Positions 1-7,399 are shown, numbered from the stretch's first letter. The stretch is 64,000 nt of DNA from Enhydrobacter sp. (GCA_025808875.1 CP075528.1:4462473-4526472), one strand, 5' to 3'. Program-made: numbers and translations. The notes: generated from the sequence alone by a model not told the origin.

Positions 1-12
1 GCATAGTCACTC

Positions 13-159
13 TTACCGCTTCTTTCCTTTATCAGGGGCCTGCGTCAGGACGGAAGCGGCAAGGGTCTTGATCTGCTTGTTCGTAACGCTGCCAGGCTTC
101 TGCAGCGCTTTCGAAGCAAGAGACGCGACCTTGGAAGTCGTTTTCTCGTTCTTAGCCAA
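13..159 (-). CDS. Small basic protein of unknown function (48 aa)
   Basis: Reads from a TTG codon at 159-157 to TAA at 15-13. The product begins MAKNEKTTSKVAS and ends APDKGKKR. It is rich in Lys, Ser, Thr and Ala, has no membrane segment and no cysteine, and resembles the short Lys/Ala-rich proteins of unknown function found in alphaproteobacterial accessory DNA. TTG is preferred over the in-frame GTG at 168 because GAGAGGA lies about ten bases upstream of it, whereas it sits only one base from the GTG. It follows the 255-aa gene with a gap of about 30 bases on the same strand, so the two are probably co-transcribed. Function unknown. The reading frame, codon positions and RBS support it as real. 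Confidence 0.5.
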   Translation of the reverse strand: MAKNEKTTSKVASLASKALQKPGSVTNKQIKTLAASVLTQAPDKGKKR

Positions 160-188
160 CTCAATCACATCCTCTCGGGAGTGTGTGG

Positions 189-956
189 TTAGTTAAACAC
201 ATCACCCTTCGGAGGGAGGCCGAGGGCGGCTTTCGCGGCTTCGTGCTCCGCCTCCTCGGCGATCTCTTTTTCCATTTCCAGTTTCTTGATGAGGCGCGCG
301 AGTTCCTTGGAGCCAACCGTGCCTGACACAATCAGTCGGAAGCGCGCGTCGCCTGAAAGGCCACCCGTCACCAACTCTCGCTCACCCGGCTGCACAGCCA
401 TTACTCGCTCCTGCTTCTGCGGCGTGATGCCTTCGAACAGCGGCACCACCGGGGGCTCCTTGAACGTCTCCAGCGGGGCCGGAGGTTGGGCAGTGTCAGC
501 GTTTACTTCATGGAGTAACAGTACGTTAGACGCGTAAGTCTCCACAGCCTTCGCTGCCGCTTCCGGTGTAAATTGCCTCTTCACCAAGGAATAGCGAAGG
601 TTTTCCGAGCTAGCGCCTTGTGGAAATTGTCCTTTTAGTTCTGAAAAGAGCGTCGGACGGTAAGCGCACCGTTGAAGAGCCGCTGCATAATCAGGCGAAG
701 TAGTCGGGGCATTCAGTAATATAAGCGCGTCCTCGCTGACTCGATTTTCCTCACCCCTACCTTCGATCAAGCCATAGCCCCGCAGCGCGCCAATCATAGA
801 CAACGACCGACCGTTGATACTGCTATAGCCGAGATGCTTAGCAATAATCTCCTTAGGCACGGTATTCCGGCCTTCTGCCTTGTATACTGGTGCAACCGCA
901 GCGATAGCGCTATGAAGATCTATAGAGGGATAGTTGGGACTGCGGACTTTGGCCAT
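189..956 (-). CDS. Unrecognised 255-aa protein, possible N-terminal winged helix
   Basis: Start ATG at 956 (MAKVRSPNYPS) has GAGGTG seven bases upstream; a longer start at 1004 would run into the promoter-like sequence. Residues 1-80 contain a segment (VPKEIIAKHLGYSSINGRSLSMIGALRGYGLIEG) that reads like a helix-turn-helix or winged helix: a helix, a short turn, a recognition-type helix and a beta wing. The middle is rich in Pro and Gln and the C-terminus (about 225-245) is a charged Glu/Lys/Ala helix that may form a coiled coil. It is the first gene of a two-gene unit. Base composition is lower in GC than the core genes to the right, which fits acquired DNA. A DNA-binding or regulatory role is inference only. 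Confidence 0.7.
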   Translation of the reverse strand: MAKVRSPNYPSIDLHSAIAAVAPVYKAEGRNTVPKEIIAKHLGYSSINGRSLSMIGALRGYGLIEGRGEENRVSEDALILLNAPTTSPDYAAALQRCAYRPTLFSELKGQFPQGASSENLRYSLVKRQFTPEAAAKAVETYASNVLLLHEVNADTAQPPAPLETFKEPPVVPLFEGITPQKQERVMAVQPGERELVTGGLSGDARFRLIVSGTVGSKELARLIKKLEMEKEIAEEAEHEAAKAALGLPPKGDVFN

Positions 957-985
957 GACATGCACCTCGCTCGGCGACAAAACAA

Positions 986-1014
986 AATATAAGGGCCGGC
1001 GCACGGGACAACAA
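986..1014 (-). promoter_or_regulatory. Candidate sigma-70 promoter for the 255-aa gene
   Basis: On the minus strand TTGTTG (1014-1009) and TATATT (991-986) are separated by exactly 17 bases, about 30 bases before the ATG at 956. Upstream lies an inverted repeat AATCGC / GCGATT (1033-1038 and 1050-1055) around an 11-base loop, which could be an operator. No promoter of this quality was seen before most high-GC genes. Confidence 0.4.
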
Positions 1015-1133
1015 CCAGTTTAATTACGCAGAAATCGCAAACGCAAACGGCGATTAATTTGACTCAAGCCGAGAGTCGTTTATGCTGTCTTTGGCTACTT
1101 CAAGTCCAATTGGGGTGGGTGTTCGTTGCGACA

Positions 1134-1181
1134 GGCCGTCTAACCGAAAAAATCCTATACGGATCAAATGGTTAGACGGCC
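1134..1181. repeat. Perfect 12-bp inverted repeat upstream of the tRNA-like gene
   Basis: GGCCGTCTAACC (1134-1145) and GGTTAGACGGCC (1170-1181) are exact reverse complements around a 24-base AT-rich loop, which itself holds ATCC/GGAT. It lies 14 bases before the tRNA-like gene. There is no T-run on either side, so it is not an ordinary intrinsic terminator. It may be a protein-binding site, a cruciform recombination site or a structured leader. Confidence 0.6.
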
Positions 1182-1195
1182 CACTACGCGAGCAA

Positions 1196-1301
1196 GGAGG
1201 TGTGGCAGAGCCAAGTTGAACGCGCCGGTCTCCAAAACCGGAGGGGTCCACGGTTATCCAGCCCCGGGCCCTCGCGGGTTCGAATCCCGCCGCCTCCGCC
1301 A
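1196..1301 (+). tRNA. Atypical class II tRNA-like gene, anticodon CCA
   Basis: The acceptor strands GGAGGTG (1196-1202) and CGCCTCC (1291-1297) pair with one G-T wobble and are followed by G and an encoded CCA (1299-1301). The T arm is standard: GCGGG, loop TTCGAAT, CCCGC (1274-1290). The anticodon arm CCGGT-CTCCAAA-ACCGG (1225-1241) is perfect and gives anticodon CCA (1232-1234), the Trp anticodon. The body, however, resembles serine tRNA, with TGGCAGAG at the start of the D arm and a long variable region of about 32 bases (1242-1273) that can pair GGGG with CCCC. The D stem keeps only two clear pairs and the D loop lacks the usual GG. It could be a decayed tRNA-Ser, a non-canonical tRNA inserting serine at Trp codons, or a regulatory RNA. 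Confidence 0.6.
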
Positions 1302-1332
1302 TCCGCAAGCCCCTTCCACAAGGGCCTACTCA

Positions 1333-1373
1333 GCCGGTCGTTCCCTTCCACAAGGAACGGCCGGTTTTCTTTT
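1333..1373 (+). terminator. Intrinsic terminator after the tRNA-like gene
   Basis: CCGGTCGTTCC (1334-1344) pairs with GGAACGGCCGG (1354-1364), with one G-T wobble, around a nine-base loop, and is followed by TTTTCTTTT. It ends a transcript reading rightwards from the tRNA-like gene. A smaller palindrome, TAGTAT-CAAT-ATACTA, follows at 1373-1388. Confidence 0.85.
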
Positions 1374-1483
1374 AGTATCAATATACTAGAGACTACGCTT
1401 TCTCAAGTTCAGCCTGGCAAATACGCCCCGCGTAGGCCGGCGAGTTTGCGCAAGACAAAGGCCACCTAAACCAAAGTATGTGG

Positions 1484-2224
1484 CTACAAGAGCGTACCCT
1501 TACGGCCTGTCCCAGTGCGCCTCGCGTCCGCCTCCCGGCCTTCGAGCACTTCAGCCCAGATCGCGTACGTCTCGCGCACCATTGCGTCGAGCTGTTCGAA
1601 TGAGAACAGCTCGAGTTCATCAGCGAAATACGGCACAACTCGCCGCTCATCCTCTCCTACAAACTGAAGGATGACCAATCCCACGTGTGCAAAGTCAGGA
1701 TCGGCAGCGCGAATGTGCTCGTGCATGGCCGAGAACACGAACCGTCGCCCTTCGCTCTGCAACTTGGGCGCCTTTCGCGGATCCACAAACGGAATGTACG
1801 GGTCGCCGTCAATAGCGACTACTGCGTTTGACCAATATGACACCTTGCGGCCCATACCGAGGGCCAAAGCGAAGAAGTCGTGGGCGCGCCCCACAATCCG
1901 ATGCTCATCGGCGTACTCGTAGAGGGCTCGCCCAATGGCAAGATTGGCCTTCTCCTCGTCCTCGCTATGGCATCGACTTCTGATCTGCTTGTCGATCGCT
2001 GCCCACGGGGTCCGCGGCAAAGTTGGGAGCAATCCCGCTTCAATGCTCATGATGTCCGGGATACTGGCTCGCATGGGATTGAGCGTGTGCGGCGGGTGGC
2101 CCAGCTTGATCTGCATCAACGCGTTTCGCTTCTGCGACGCAGTCATCGGACCGATACGGGCCAAGTCCAAGTTATGCAAAAGGCGCGTCTTCACTCGGTT
2201 CTCCATGCGCGGGCTCAACGCCAA
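1484..2224 (-). CDS. Candidate toxin of a Panacea-type pair, unrecognised 246-aa protein
   Basis: The frame overlaps the end of the DUF4065 gene by 53 bases if translation begins at TTG 2224 (AAGG lies upstream). ATG 2209 and ATG 2146 are alternatives, so the start is uncertain. The N-terminal half is basic (MENRVKTRLLHNL). The C-terminal half has a conserved-looking core (PYIPFVDPRK, FVFSAMHEHIR, FADELELFSFEQLDAMVRETY) and no membrane segment or signal peptide. I do not recognise the fold. Genes tightly linked to Panacea (DUF4065) antitoxins are usually the cognate toxins and belong to many unrelated families, so a toxin role is inferred from position only. Lower GC content supports acquisition. 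Confidence 0.65.
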   Translation of the reverse strand: MALSPRMENRVKTRLLHNLDLARIGPMTASQKRNALMQIKLGHPPHTLNPMRASIPDIMSIEAGLLPTLPRTPWAAIDKQIRSRCHSEDEEKANLAIGRALYEYADEHRIVGRAHDFFALALGMGRKVSYWSNAVVAIDGDPYIPFVDPRKAPKLQSEGRRFVFSAMHEHIRAADPDFAHVGLVILQFVGEDERRVVPYFADELELFSFEQLDAMVRETYAIWAEVLEGREADARRTGTGRKGTLL

Positions 2225-2717
2225 CGCTGACCTTATGAAACCTAAACCGCTCCAAGATCACGGAATCCGGAATGCGAAGACCAAACGCCGTAGAAACCCG
2301 AGCTTGCTGCACAATATACCACCACGGTGATCCGAACGCGTGAGAGATTTCCACAAGGCGTCCTGGCGTCATCCCCCCATAGAACGACATCACCTTTCTG
2401 ACTCGCTTGATAACATCCCCATCCGACGGCGTAGGAATCGATCGAGGTACTCCGCTCAATGGATCCAATGAGGTGGCACGAAATGTAATCGCCTTATCGC
2501 CACTGGTCTTGAAGGCACGATACGCGGTGGGGTGAACTGGGCCATATTGCCACGCCTCAAAAAAACCCGATACCAAGGGTTTCTTTGTCTCCACCAAATG
2601 TAGGCCGTGAACAAAATAGAGCAGTTTCTGGAGCGCTAAGTTGGTAATGCCGGTGTGGCCTCCAGCTTCGTCCAGCATCAAATTGCAAATGCCGCGCGGG
2701 TCGAGCAAATCCGTCAC
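2172..2717 (-). CDS. Panacea-domain (DUF4065, SocA-like) antitoxin candidate
   Basis: A 181-aa protein starting at GTG 2717. The family signature is visible in residues 25-75: LALQKLLYFVHGLHLV, then a Pro-Leu-Val segment and FFEAWQYGPVHPTAYRAFK, which is the LQK-LLYF / W-YGPV pattern of DUF4065. In established systems this domain neutralises diverse toxins, and in SocA it acts as a proteolytic adaptor for SocB. The C-terminal 50 residues diverge from the core and may give toxin specificity. It is the first gene of the pair and its 3' end overlaps the downstream gene, which suggests translational coupling. The domain call is strong; the antitoxin role is inferred. Confidence 0.8.
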   Translation of the reverse strand: MTDLLDPRGICNLMLDEAGGHTGITNLALQKLLYFVHGLHLVETKKPLVSGFFEAWQYGPVHPTAYRAFKTSGDKAITFRATSLDPLSGVPRSIPTPSDGDVIKRVRKVMSFYGGMTPGRLVEISHAFGSPWWYIVQQARVSTAFGLRIPDSVILERFRFHKVSVGVEPAHGEPSEDAPFA

Positions 2718-2735
2718 ACGCCTATGAATCCCATC

Positions 2736-2763
2736 TACGTAGCGTGACCGCTTGTAACGTCAA
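2736..2763 (-). promoter_or_regulatory. Candidate promoter of the Panacea pair
   Basis: On the minus strand TTGACG (2763-2758) and TACGTA (2741-2736) are separated by 16 bases, placing transcription start very close to the GTG at 2717. The -35 hexamer lies inside ACGT-TTG-ACGT, two palindromic ACGT tetramers, a possible autoregulatory operator. Confidence 0.4.
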
Positions 2764-2808
2764 ACGTATCACTCGGCCATGGCGTTTCCGATATGCATTG
2801 TCGGTAAC

Positions 2809-4581
2809 CTATTCCGCCGCCACCGCCACCCGCAGCTTCGCCGTCTCTGCCTCATCCACCGTGCCGTCGTCGGTGAGCGCCACGCCGTAGAGATCGCGCG
2901 CCGCCTCGCGCGACACGAGCCCGAGGCGCACGTCCTCCGCCACCTTCTCGGCCGGCCGCTTGCGCGGATCGCCATAGCCGCCGCCGCCCGGCATGGCGAC
3001 GCGCAGGCGCTCGCCGGCGGGCACCGAGGAGTGCGCTTTCGGCGGAAGTTCCCTGCCCGACACGAGCTCGAGCTTGCCGTGGGCGCCGGCCTGGCCGCCC
3101 AGCCGGCCGCGCGCCGGGAAGACGACGCGGTCGAAGGTCGGCGAGATGCCGAACGGCATGCCCTCGGTGCTGCCGATCTCCATCACCTGGCCGAGCCCGC
3201 CGCGCTGCTCGCCGGCGCCGCCGGAATCGGTGCGGTATTCCTTCTTCCAGATCACCACAGGCGCCAGCGCCTCGGTGATCTCGACCGGCACGTTGCGCAC
3301 GCCACTGGGGAAGGCCGTCGCGCTCAGCCCATCGGAGGTGGGCCGCGCGCCGGTGCCGCCGGAGTGGAACGACATGACGTTGAACGGCGTCGCCTGCTTC
3401 ATCTGCTCGGGGCTCAGCTCGGCGCGGCCGAGGCCGCCCATCAGGCGCAGGTTCCACAGGCACGACGTGCCCTCGGCCGGCACGCCGATTGTCTGGTCAT
3501 GAGGCGGCATGGCCTGGATCAGGCAGCCGAACATGACGTCGGGCAGCATGTGGCCGATGGTGCTGCGCGCCGCCACCGCGGCGGGATGCGGCGCGTTCAG
3601 GATGCAGCCCTCGGGCGCGGTGGTGCGGATGGTGGCAAGGCTGGCGAAGTTGTTGGGCACCTTGGGCGCCACGACGCACTTGATGCCGAAGCTGGTGTAG
3701 GCCTCGGTGTAGCAGAGCGGCACGTTCAGCCCGAGCGCGACGATGCCGGGCGAGCCCGTGTAGTCGACGTCGATGCCGTCCGGCCCGATCGTCATGGTGG
3801 CCTTGAGCGTCATCGGCGTGCCGTTGATGCCGTCGACCGTCATCTCGTTCCGGTAGGTGCCGGGCTTGAGCCGGGCGATGGCGGCGAGGCTCGCCTCGCG
3901 GCTGCGATCGAGGATGTGGCGGGCGAGGTCGTCGATCTGCTCGAGCTCGAACTCGTCCATCATGTCGAGGAGGCGCCGGCCGCCGACCTCGTTGCTGGCG
4001 ATCAGGGAATAGATGTCGCCCAGCACCTGGACCGGCTCGCGCACGTTGGCGGCGATCAGGTCCATCAGCCAGGTGTTGACCTTGCCCTTGTCGACGATCT
4101 TGGTGATCGGGATGTAGATCCCCTCCTCGTAGACCTGTTGCGCGGCGCCGACGATGCCGCGGCCGCCGATATCGACCACGTGCAGGGTGTCGGCGAAGAA
4201 GCCGACGGCCTGGCTGGCGCCGTCGAGGCGGCGGCGGAAGATCGGCGTCACGATGACGATGTCGTTCAGGTGCCCGGTGCCCATCCAGGGATCGTTGAGG
4301 ATGAAGACGTCGCCCTCGTTCATCCCGGCGAGCGGCACCTTGGCGAGCACGTGGCCGACGCTCTTGGCCATCGAGTTGACGTGGCCCGGCGTGCCGGTGA
4401 CGGCCTGGGCGAGCATGCGGCCCTGCGTGTCGTAGACGCCGGCCGACAGGTCGCCCGCCTCGCGGGTCGGCGTGCCGAAGGCGGTGCGCACCAGGGTCTG
4501 CGCCTGCTCCTCGACCACCGAGATCAGGCGGTCCCACATGAGCTGGTTCGCGATGCGGCTGAGGGGGTGGTTGGGGCGCAT
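2809..4581 (-). CDS. Hydantoinase B / oxoprolinase family protein (HyuB-like)
   Basis: A 590-aa protein of normal length for the HyuB family (N-methylhydantoinase, acetone or acetophenone carboxylase beta-type subunits), which with HyuA performs ATP-dependent ring opening or carboxylation. The family hallmarks are visible: MWDRLISVVEEQAQTLVRTAF near the N-terminus, DVFILNDPW at 91-99 followed by GTGHLNDIV, and a glycine-rich C-terminus MPGGGGYGDP. No HyuA gene is adjacent. To the right is a divergent gene beyond a repeat, and downstream begins the lower-GC accessory region. The subunit may pair with a distant HyuA, or the partner was lost when the left-hand DNA arrived. Substrate cannot be deduced. 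Upstream SD is weak. Confidence 0.9.
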   Translation of the reverse strand: MRPNHPLSRIANQLMWDRLISVVEEQAQTLVRTAFGTPTREAGDLSAGVYDTQGRMLAQAVTGTPGHVNSMAKSVGHVLAKVPLAGMNEGDVFILNDPWMGTGHLNDIVIVTPIFRRRLDGASQAVGFFADTLHVVDIGGRGIVGAAQQVYEEGIYIPITKIVDKGKVNTWLMDLIAANVREPVQVLGDIYSLIASNEVGGRRLLDMMDEFELEQIDDLARHILDRSREASLAAIARLKPGTYRNEMTVDGINGTPMTLKATMTIGPDGIDVDYTGSPGIVALGLNVPLCYTEAYTSFGIKCVVAPKVPNNFASLATIRTTAPEGCILNAPHPAAVAARSTIGHMLPDVMFGCLIQAMPPHDQTIGVPAEGTSCLWNLRLMGGLGRAELSPEQMKQATPFNVMSFHSGGTGARPTSDGLSATAFPSGVRNVPVEITEALAPVVIWKKEYRTDSGGAGEQRGGLGQVMEIGSTEGMPFGISPTFDRVVFPARGRLGGQAGAHGKLELVSGRELPPKAHSSVPAGERLRVAMPGGGGYGDPRKRPAEKVAEDVRLGLVSREAARDLYGVALTDDGTVDEAETAKLRVAVAAE

Positions 4582-4600
4582 GGGGGAACGTTAGCCTCGT

Positions 4601-4733
4601 TCTCCTCCCCACGCCATGCGTGGGGAGGTGCCCGCGTCTTCGCGGGCGGAGGGGTCGTGAGTCGCGGCGCGTTCCGCACCATGACCCCTCCCGCCCTGTG
4701 GGCCACCTCCCCAGCAAAAGCTGGGGAGGAGGA
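4601..4733. repeat. Dispersed structured repeat, family 1, copy 1
   Basis: An array of nested hairpins: CCCC-ACGCCATGCGT-GGGG at the left, then a CGCG-type hairpin, the core GGAGGGGTC, a spacer, the inverted core GACCCCTCC, and a right-hand CCCCAGCAAAAGCTGGGG hairpin. The whole element is a large imperfect palindrome between the divergent hydantoinase B and VOC genes. Four more copies occur up to 11.35 kb. Confidence 0.85.
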
Positions 4734-4772
4734 AGATGCGGACTCATGCCAAGATGCCGGCCGGAGGAACCG

Positions 4773-5612
4773 ATGCCCCTGCCCGTAGCGACCCTCGACC
4801 ACGTGGTCATCAATGCGCGCGACGACATGGACCGCGCCGCCGACATCTACCGGCGGCTGGGCTTCACGCTGACCGAGCGCGGCTACCATTCGCTGGGCTC
4901 GATGAACCACCTCGCCATGTTCGGCACCGACTATCTCGAGCTGATCGCCATCCCCAGGGGGGCGACGACCGGCCGGCTCGACCTGATGACCTACTCGCAC
5001 GGGCTGAACGGGCTGGTGTTCGGCTCGGAGGATTCGGCGATCACCTACGAGGAGCTGGTGCGGTCGGGCGTGCCGGTCGAGGCGCCGACCGAGTTCACGC
5101 GGCCGGTCAAGCATTCCGGGGGCCAGGGCGAGGCCCGCTTCCGCACGGTGCGCATGAAGGCAGGCGTGGTGCCCTACGGCCGCGTCTACTGGTGCCACCA
5201 TTTCACGCGAGACCTGGTGTGGCGCGACGAGTGGCGCCTCCATGCCAACGGCACGGTGGCGGTGGCGCGGGCGATCTTCGTCGAGCCCGACCCGGCGCGG
5301 GCGTCGAAACTCTATGCCGGCATGTTCGGGCCGGAGGCGGTGCGCGACATCGCGGGCGGCAGGAGCCTGACGGTCGGCAATGCGCGCCTCGACATCGTCA
5401 CCGAGGCGACGCTCCGGGCCGAGTTCGGCGATGCCTGCCCCGATCCCGAGGGACGGCCGGCCTACATGGCGGGACTCGCCTTCCGCACGGTGTCGCTGGC
5501 GATGGCGGAGCAGGCGCTCGATGCCGGCAGGATCGCCTCGATCCGCCGCGGCGAAAGGCTGATCGTGCCGGCCCGCGAGGCGCTGAACGCGGTGCTGGAG
5601 TGGGTGGAGTAG
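4773..5612 (+). CDS. VOC / glyoxalase-like domain protein (279 aa)
   Basis: Start ATG 4773 (MPLPVATLDHVVINARDD) has GGAGGA upstream; earlier in-frame starts lie inside the intergenic repeat. The opening LDHVVINARDDMDRAADIYRRLGF is the first beta-alpha unit of a vicinal oxygen chelate fold, with a likely metal-binding His in DHVV and a Glu in DYLELIAI about 50 residues later. Length and the second half (LDIVTEATL..., residues 190-260) fit the Glyoxalase_3 type with two tandem modules. These are metal-dependent dioxygenases, isomerases or lyases, but no substrate can be assigned. It opens a rightward series of acyl-CoA genes. Confidence 0.85.
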   Translation: MPLPVATLDHVVINARDDMDRAADIYRRLGFTLTERGYHSLGSMNHLAMFGTDYLELIAIPRGATTGRLDLMTYSHGLNGLVFGSEDSAITYEELVRSGVPVEAPTEFTRPVKHSGGQGEARFRTVRMKAGVVPYGRVYWCHHFTRDLVWRDEWRLHANGTVAVARAIFVEPDPARASKLYAGMFGPEAVRDIAGGRSLTVGNARLDIVTEATLRAEFGDACPDPEGRPAYMAGLAFRTVSLAMAEQALDAGRIASIRRGERLIVPAREALNAVLEWVE

Positions 5613-5614
5613 TC

Positions 5615-5724
5615 TTCCCCTCCCCTTGCGCAGCAAGGGGAGGTGTCGGCGTCATACGCCGACGGAGGGGTCATGACCCCTCCGGCCCTGCGGGCCACCT
5701 CCCCAGCTTCGCCGGGGAGGAAAA
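5615..5724. repeat. Dispersed structured repeat, family 1, copy 2 (short form)
   Basis: A compact copy: CCCCTTGCGCAGCAAGGGG hairpin, a GGCG/CGCC hairpin, then GGAGGGGTCATGACCCCTCC as an uninterrupted 20-base palindrome, and a right-hand CCCCAGCTTCGCCGGGG hairpin. The spacer seen in the other copies is missing. It lies between the co-directional VOC and acyl-CoA ligase genes. Confidence 0.85.
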
Positions 5725-5736
5725 TGAAGGGCGACG

Positions 5737-7236
5737 ATGCGCGGACTGAAGTGGGACAACCAGGGCGATGCGATCTCGCGCGAGGTGCCGGCGGAGGCGC
5801 CGGCGCTGATCGACGCGGGGGGCGACGGCACGGAGCGGCGCTACAGCTACGGCGACCTGATCCGGCAGAGCGGCGCGGTGGCGCACGCCCTGCAGAAGCG
5901 CGGGCTCCGGCGCGGCGAGCGGGTGGCGCTGCTGTCGGCCAACCGCGCCGAGTACCTGATCGCCTTCCTCGGCACCCTGCAGGCCGGGCTGGTGTCGGTG
6001 CCGGTGAACTGGAAGCTGCCGGCCGAGACGGTGGCCTACATCGTCGAGAACAGCGACGCGCGCCTGACGATCGGCGACGCGGCGCGGCTCGCGCTGGCAC
6101 CCGACGGCGTGCCCAAGCTCTCCTTCGAGCACGACTTCGCCGCGCTGCTCGCCGAGGAGCCGATCGCGCCGCTCCGCATGGAGCCGGAGGAACCGGCGCT
6201 GTTCCTCTACACCTCGGGCTCGACCGGCCGGCCCAAGGGCGTGGTGCTGTCGCACTACTCGCACCTGTGGGCGATCAGCCAGCGGACGCGCCGGCCGGGC
6301 CCGCCGGGCACGCGGGTCCAGGTCGCGGCGCCGCTCTATCACATGAACGGGCTGGCGATGTGCCAGACCACCTTCAGCCACGGCGACACCATCGTGCTGC
6401 TGCCGCAGTTCACGACGAAGGGCTACATCGAGACGGCGGCGCGGCATCGCGTGCAGTTCCTGACCTCGGTGCCGACGATGATCGCCATGATGCTGCGCGA
6501 GAAGGAGCTGCTGGCGAGGACCGATCTCTCGTCGGTCGAGGCGGTGCGCATGGGCTCGGCGCCGCTCACCCAGGCGCTGATCGACCAGGTGCGCGCCGTG
6601 TTCCCCAAGGCGGCGATCACCAACGGCTACGGCACGACCGAGGCCGGGCCCGTGGTGTTCGGCCCGCATCCCCGGGGGCTGAAGCAGCCCGAGCTGTCGA
6701 CCGGCGCGGCCCATCCCGAGGTGCAGCTGCGCCTCGTGCGCGACGGCAAGGCGGTCGAGGATGAAGGCGTGCTCGAGATGAAGTGCGGCGCGCTGATGAC
6801 GCACTATCACAAGCTGCCCGAGGCGACGGCCAGGGCGATGACGCCGGACGGCTACTACCGCACCGGCGACGTGTTCCGGCGCGACGCCGACGGGTTCTTC
6901 TTCTTCGTCGGCCGCGCCGACGACATGTTCGTGTGCGGCGGCGAGAACATCTATCCCGGCGAGGTCGAGAAGATGCTGGAGAGGCATCCGGCGATCCACC
7001 AGGCCGCCGTGCTGGCTGTGCCCGACGAGCTGAAGGGCCACAAGCCGGTCGCCTTCGTGGTGCGGGCCAACGGCGCGGAGATCGACGAGCAGGCGATCAA
7101 GCAGTTCGCGCTGGCCAACGCGCCGGCCTACCAGCATCCCAGGCGCGTGTTCTTCGTCGAGGAGATGCCGCTCGCCGGCACCAACAAGATCGACAAGCGC
7201 GTGCTGGCCCGACAGATCCCGGAGGGACTGTCGTGA
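5737..7236 (+). CDS. Acyl-CoA synthetase (class I adenylate-forming enzyme)
   Basis: A 499-aa ANL-superfamily ligase that activates a carboxylate with ATP and transfers it to CoA. Motifs in order: YTSGSTGRPKG (P-loop, about residue 158), GYGTTEAGPV (aromatic/adenylate motif, about 300), YYRTGDVFRRD (about 372), FVGRADDMFVCGGENIYPGEVE hinge, and a C-terminal TNKIDKR with the catalytic Lys. ATG 5737 has AAGGG five bases upstream. Length fits medium-chain or aromatic acid ligases. The neighbouring reductase and thioesterase suggest a small acyl-CoA metabolic unit. The exact acid is unknown. Confidence 0.93.
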   Translation: MRGLKWDNQGDAISREVPAEAPALIDAGGDGTERRYSYGDLIRQSGAVAHALQKRGLRRGERVALLSANRAEYLIAFLGTLQAGLVSVPVNWKLPAETVAYIVENSDARLTIGDAARLALAPDGVPKLSFEHDFAALLAEEPIAPLRMEPEEPALFLYTSGSTGRPKGVVLSHYSHLWAISQRTRRPGPPGTRVQVAAPLYHMNGLAMCQTTFSHGDTIVLLPQFTTKGYIETAARHRVQFLTSVPTMIAMMLREKELLARTDLSSVEAVRMGSAPLTQALIDQVRAVFPKAAITNGYGTTEAGPVVFGPHPRGLKQPELSTGAAHPEVQLRLVRDGKAVEDEGVLEMKCGALMTHYHKLPEATARAMTPDGYYRTGDVFRRDADGFFFFVGRADDMFVCGGENIYPGEVEKMLERHPAIHQAAVLAVPDELKGHKPVAFVVRANGAEIDEQAIKQFALANAPAYQHPRRVFFVEEMPLAGTNKIDKRVLARQIPEGLS

Positions 7237-7248
7237 CAGAGTCATCAC

Positions 7249-7380
7249 ATCCTCCCCATTCAAATGGGGAGGTGCCCTCGTCTCACGAGGGCGGAGGGGT
7301 CAGAAGCTTCAGCCCGCGGCTCATGACCCCATCGCCCGCGCGATACGCGCGGGCACTTCCCCATATGAATGGGGAAGAAA
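7249..7380. repeat. Dispersed structured repeat, family 1, copy 3
   Basis: Outer hairpins are CCCCATTCAAATGGGG on the left and CCCCATATGAATGGGG on the right, with GCCCTCGTCTCACGAGGGC and GCCCGCGCGATACGCGCGGGC inside. The core GGAGGGGTC and inverted GACCCC are retained. The stem sequence differs from the other copies but base pairing is kept. It lies between the acyl-CoA ligase and quinone oxidoreductase genes. Confidence 0.85.
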
Positions 7381-7399
7381 GGCCTGAAAGGACATTGGA

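Noticed and set aside
1196..1301. tRNA 3' end as an integration (att) site for the left-hand region
   Set aside because: No second copy of the tRNA 3' segment and no integrase were found in the window.
4620..4772. Earlier in-frame start of the VOC gene
   Set aside because: It would translate the intergenic repeat; ATG 4773 has an SD and begins the fold.
2779..4788. Long plus-strand frame (669 codons) opposite hydantoinase B
   Set aside because: Arg/His/Ala-rich antisense shadow of a clear gene in high-GC DNA; no motifs.
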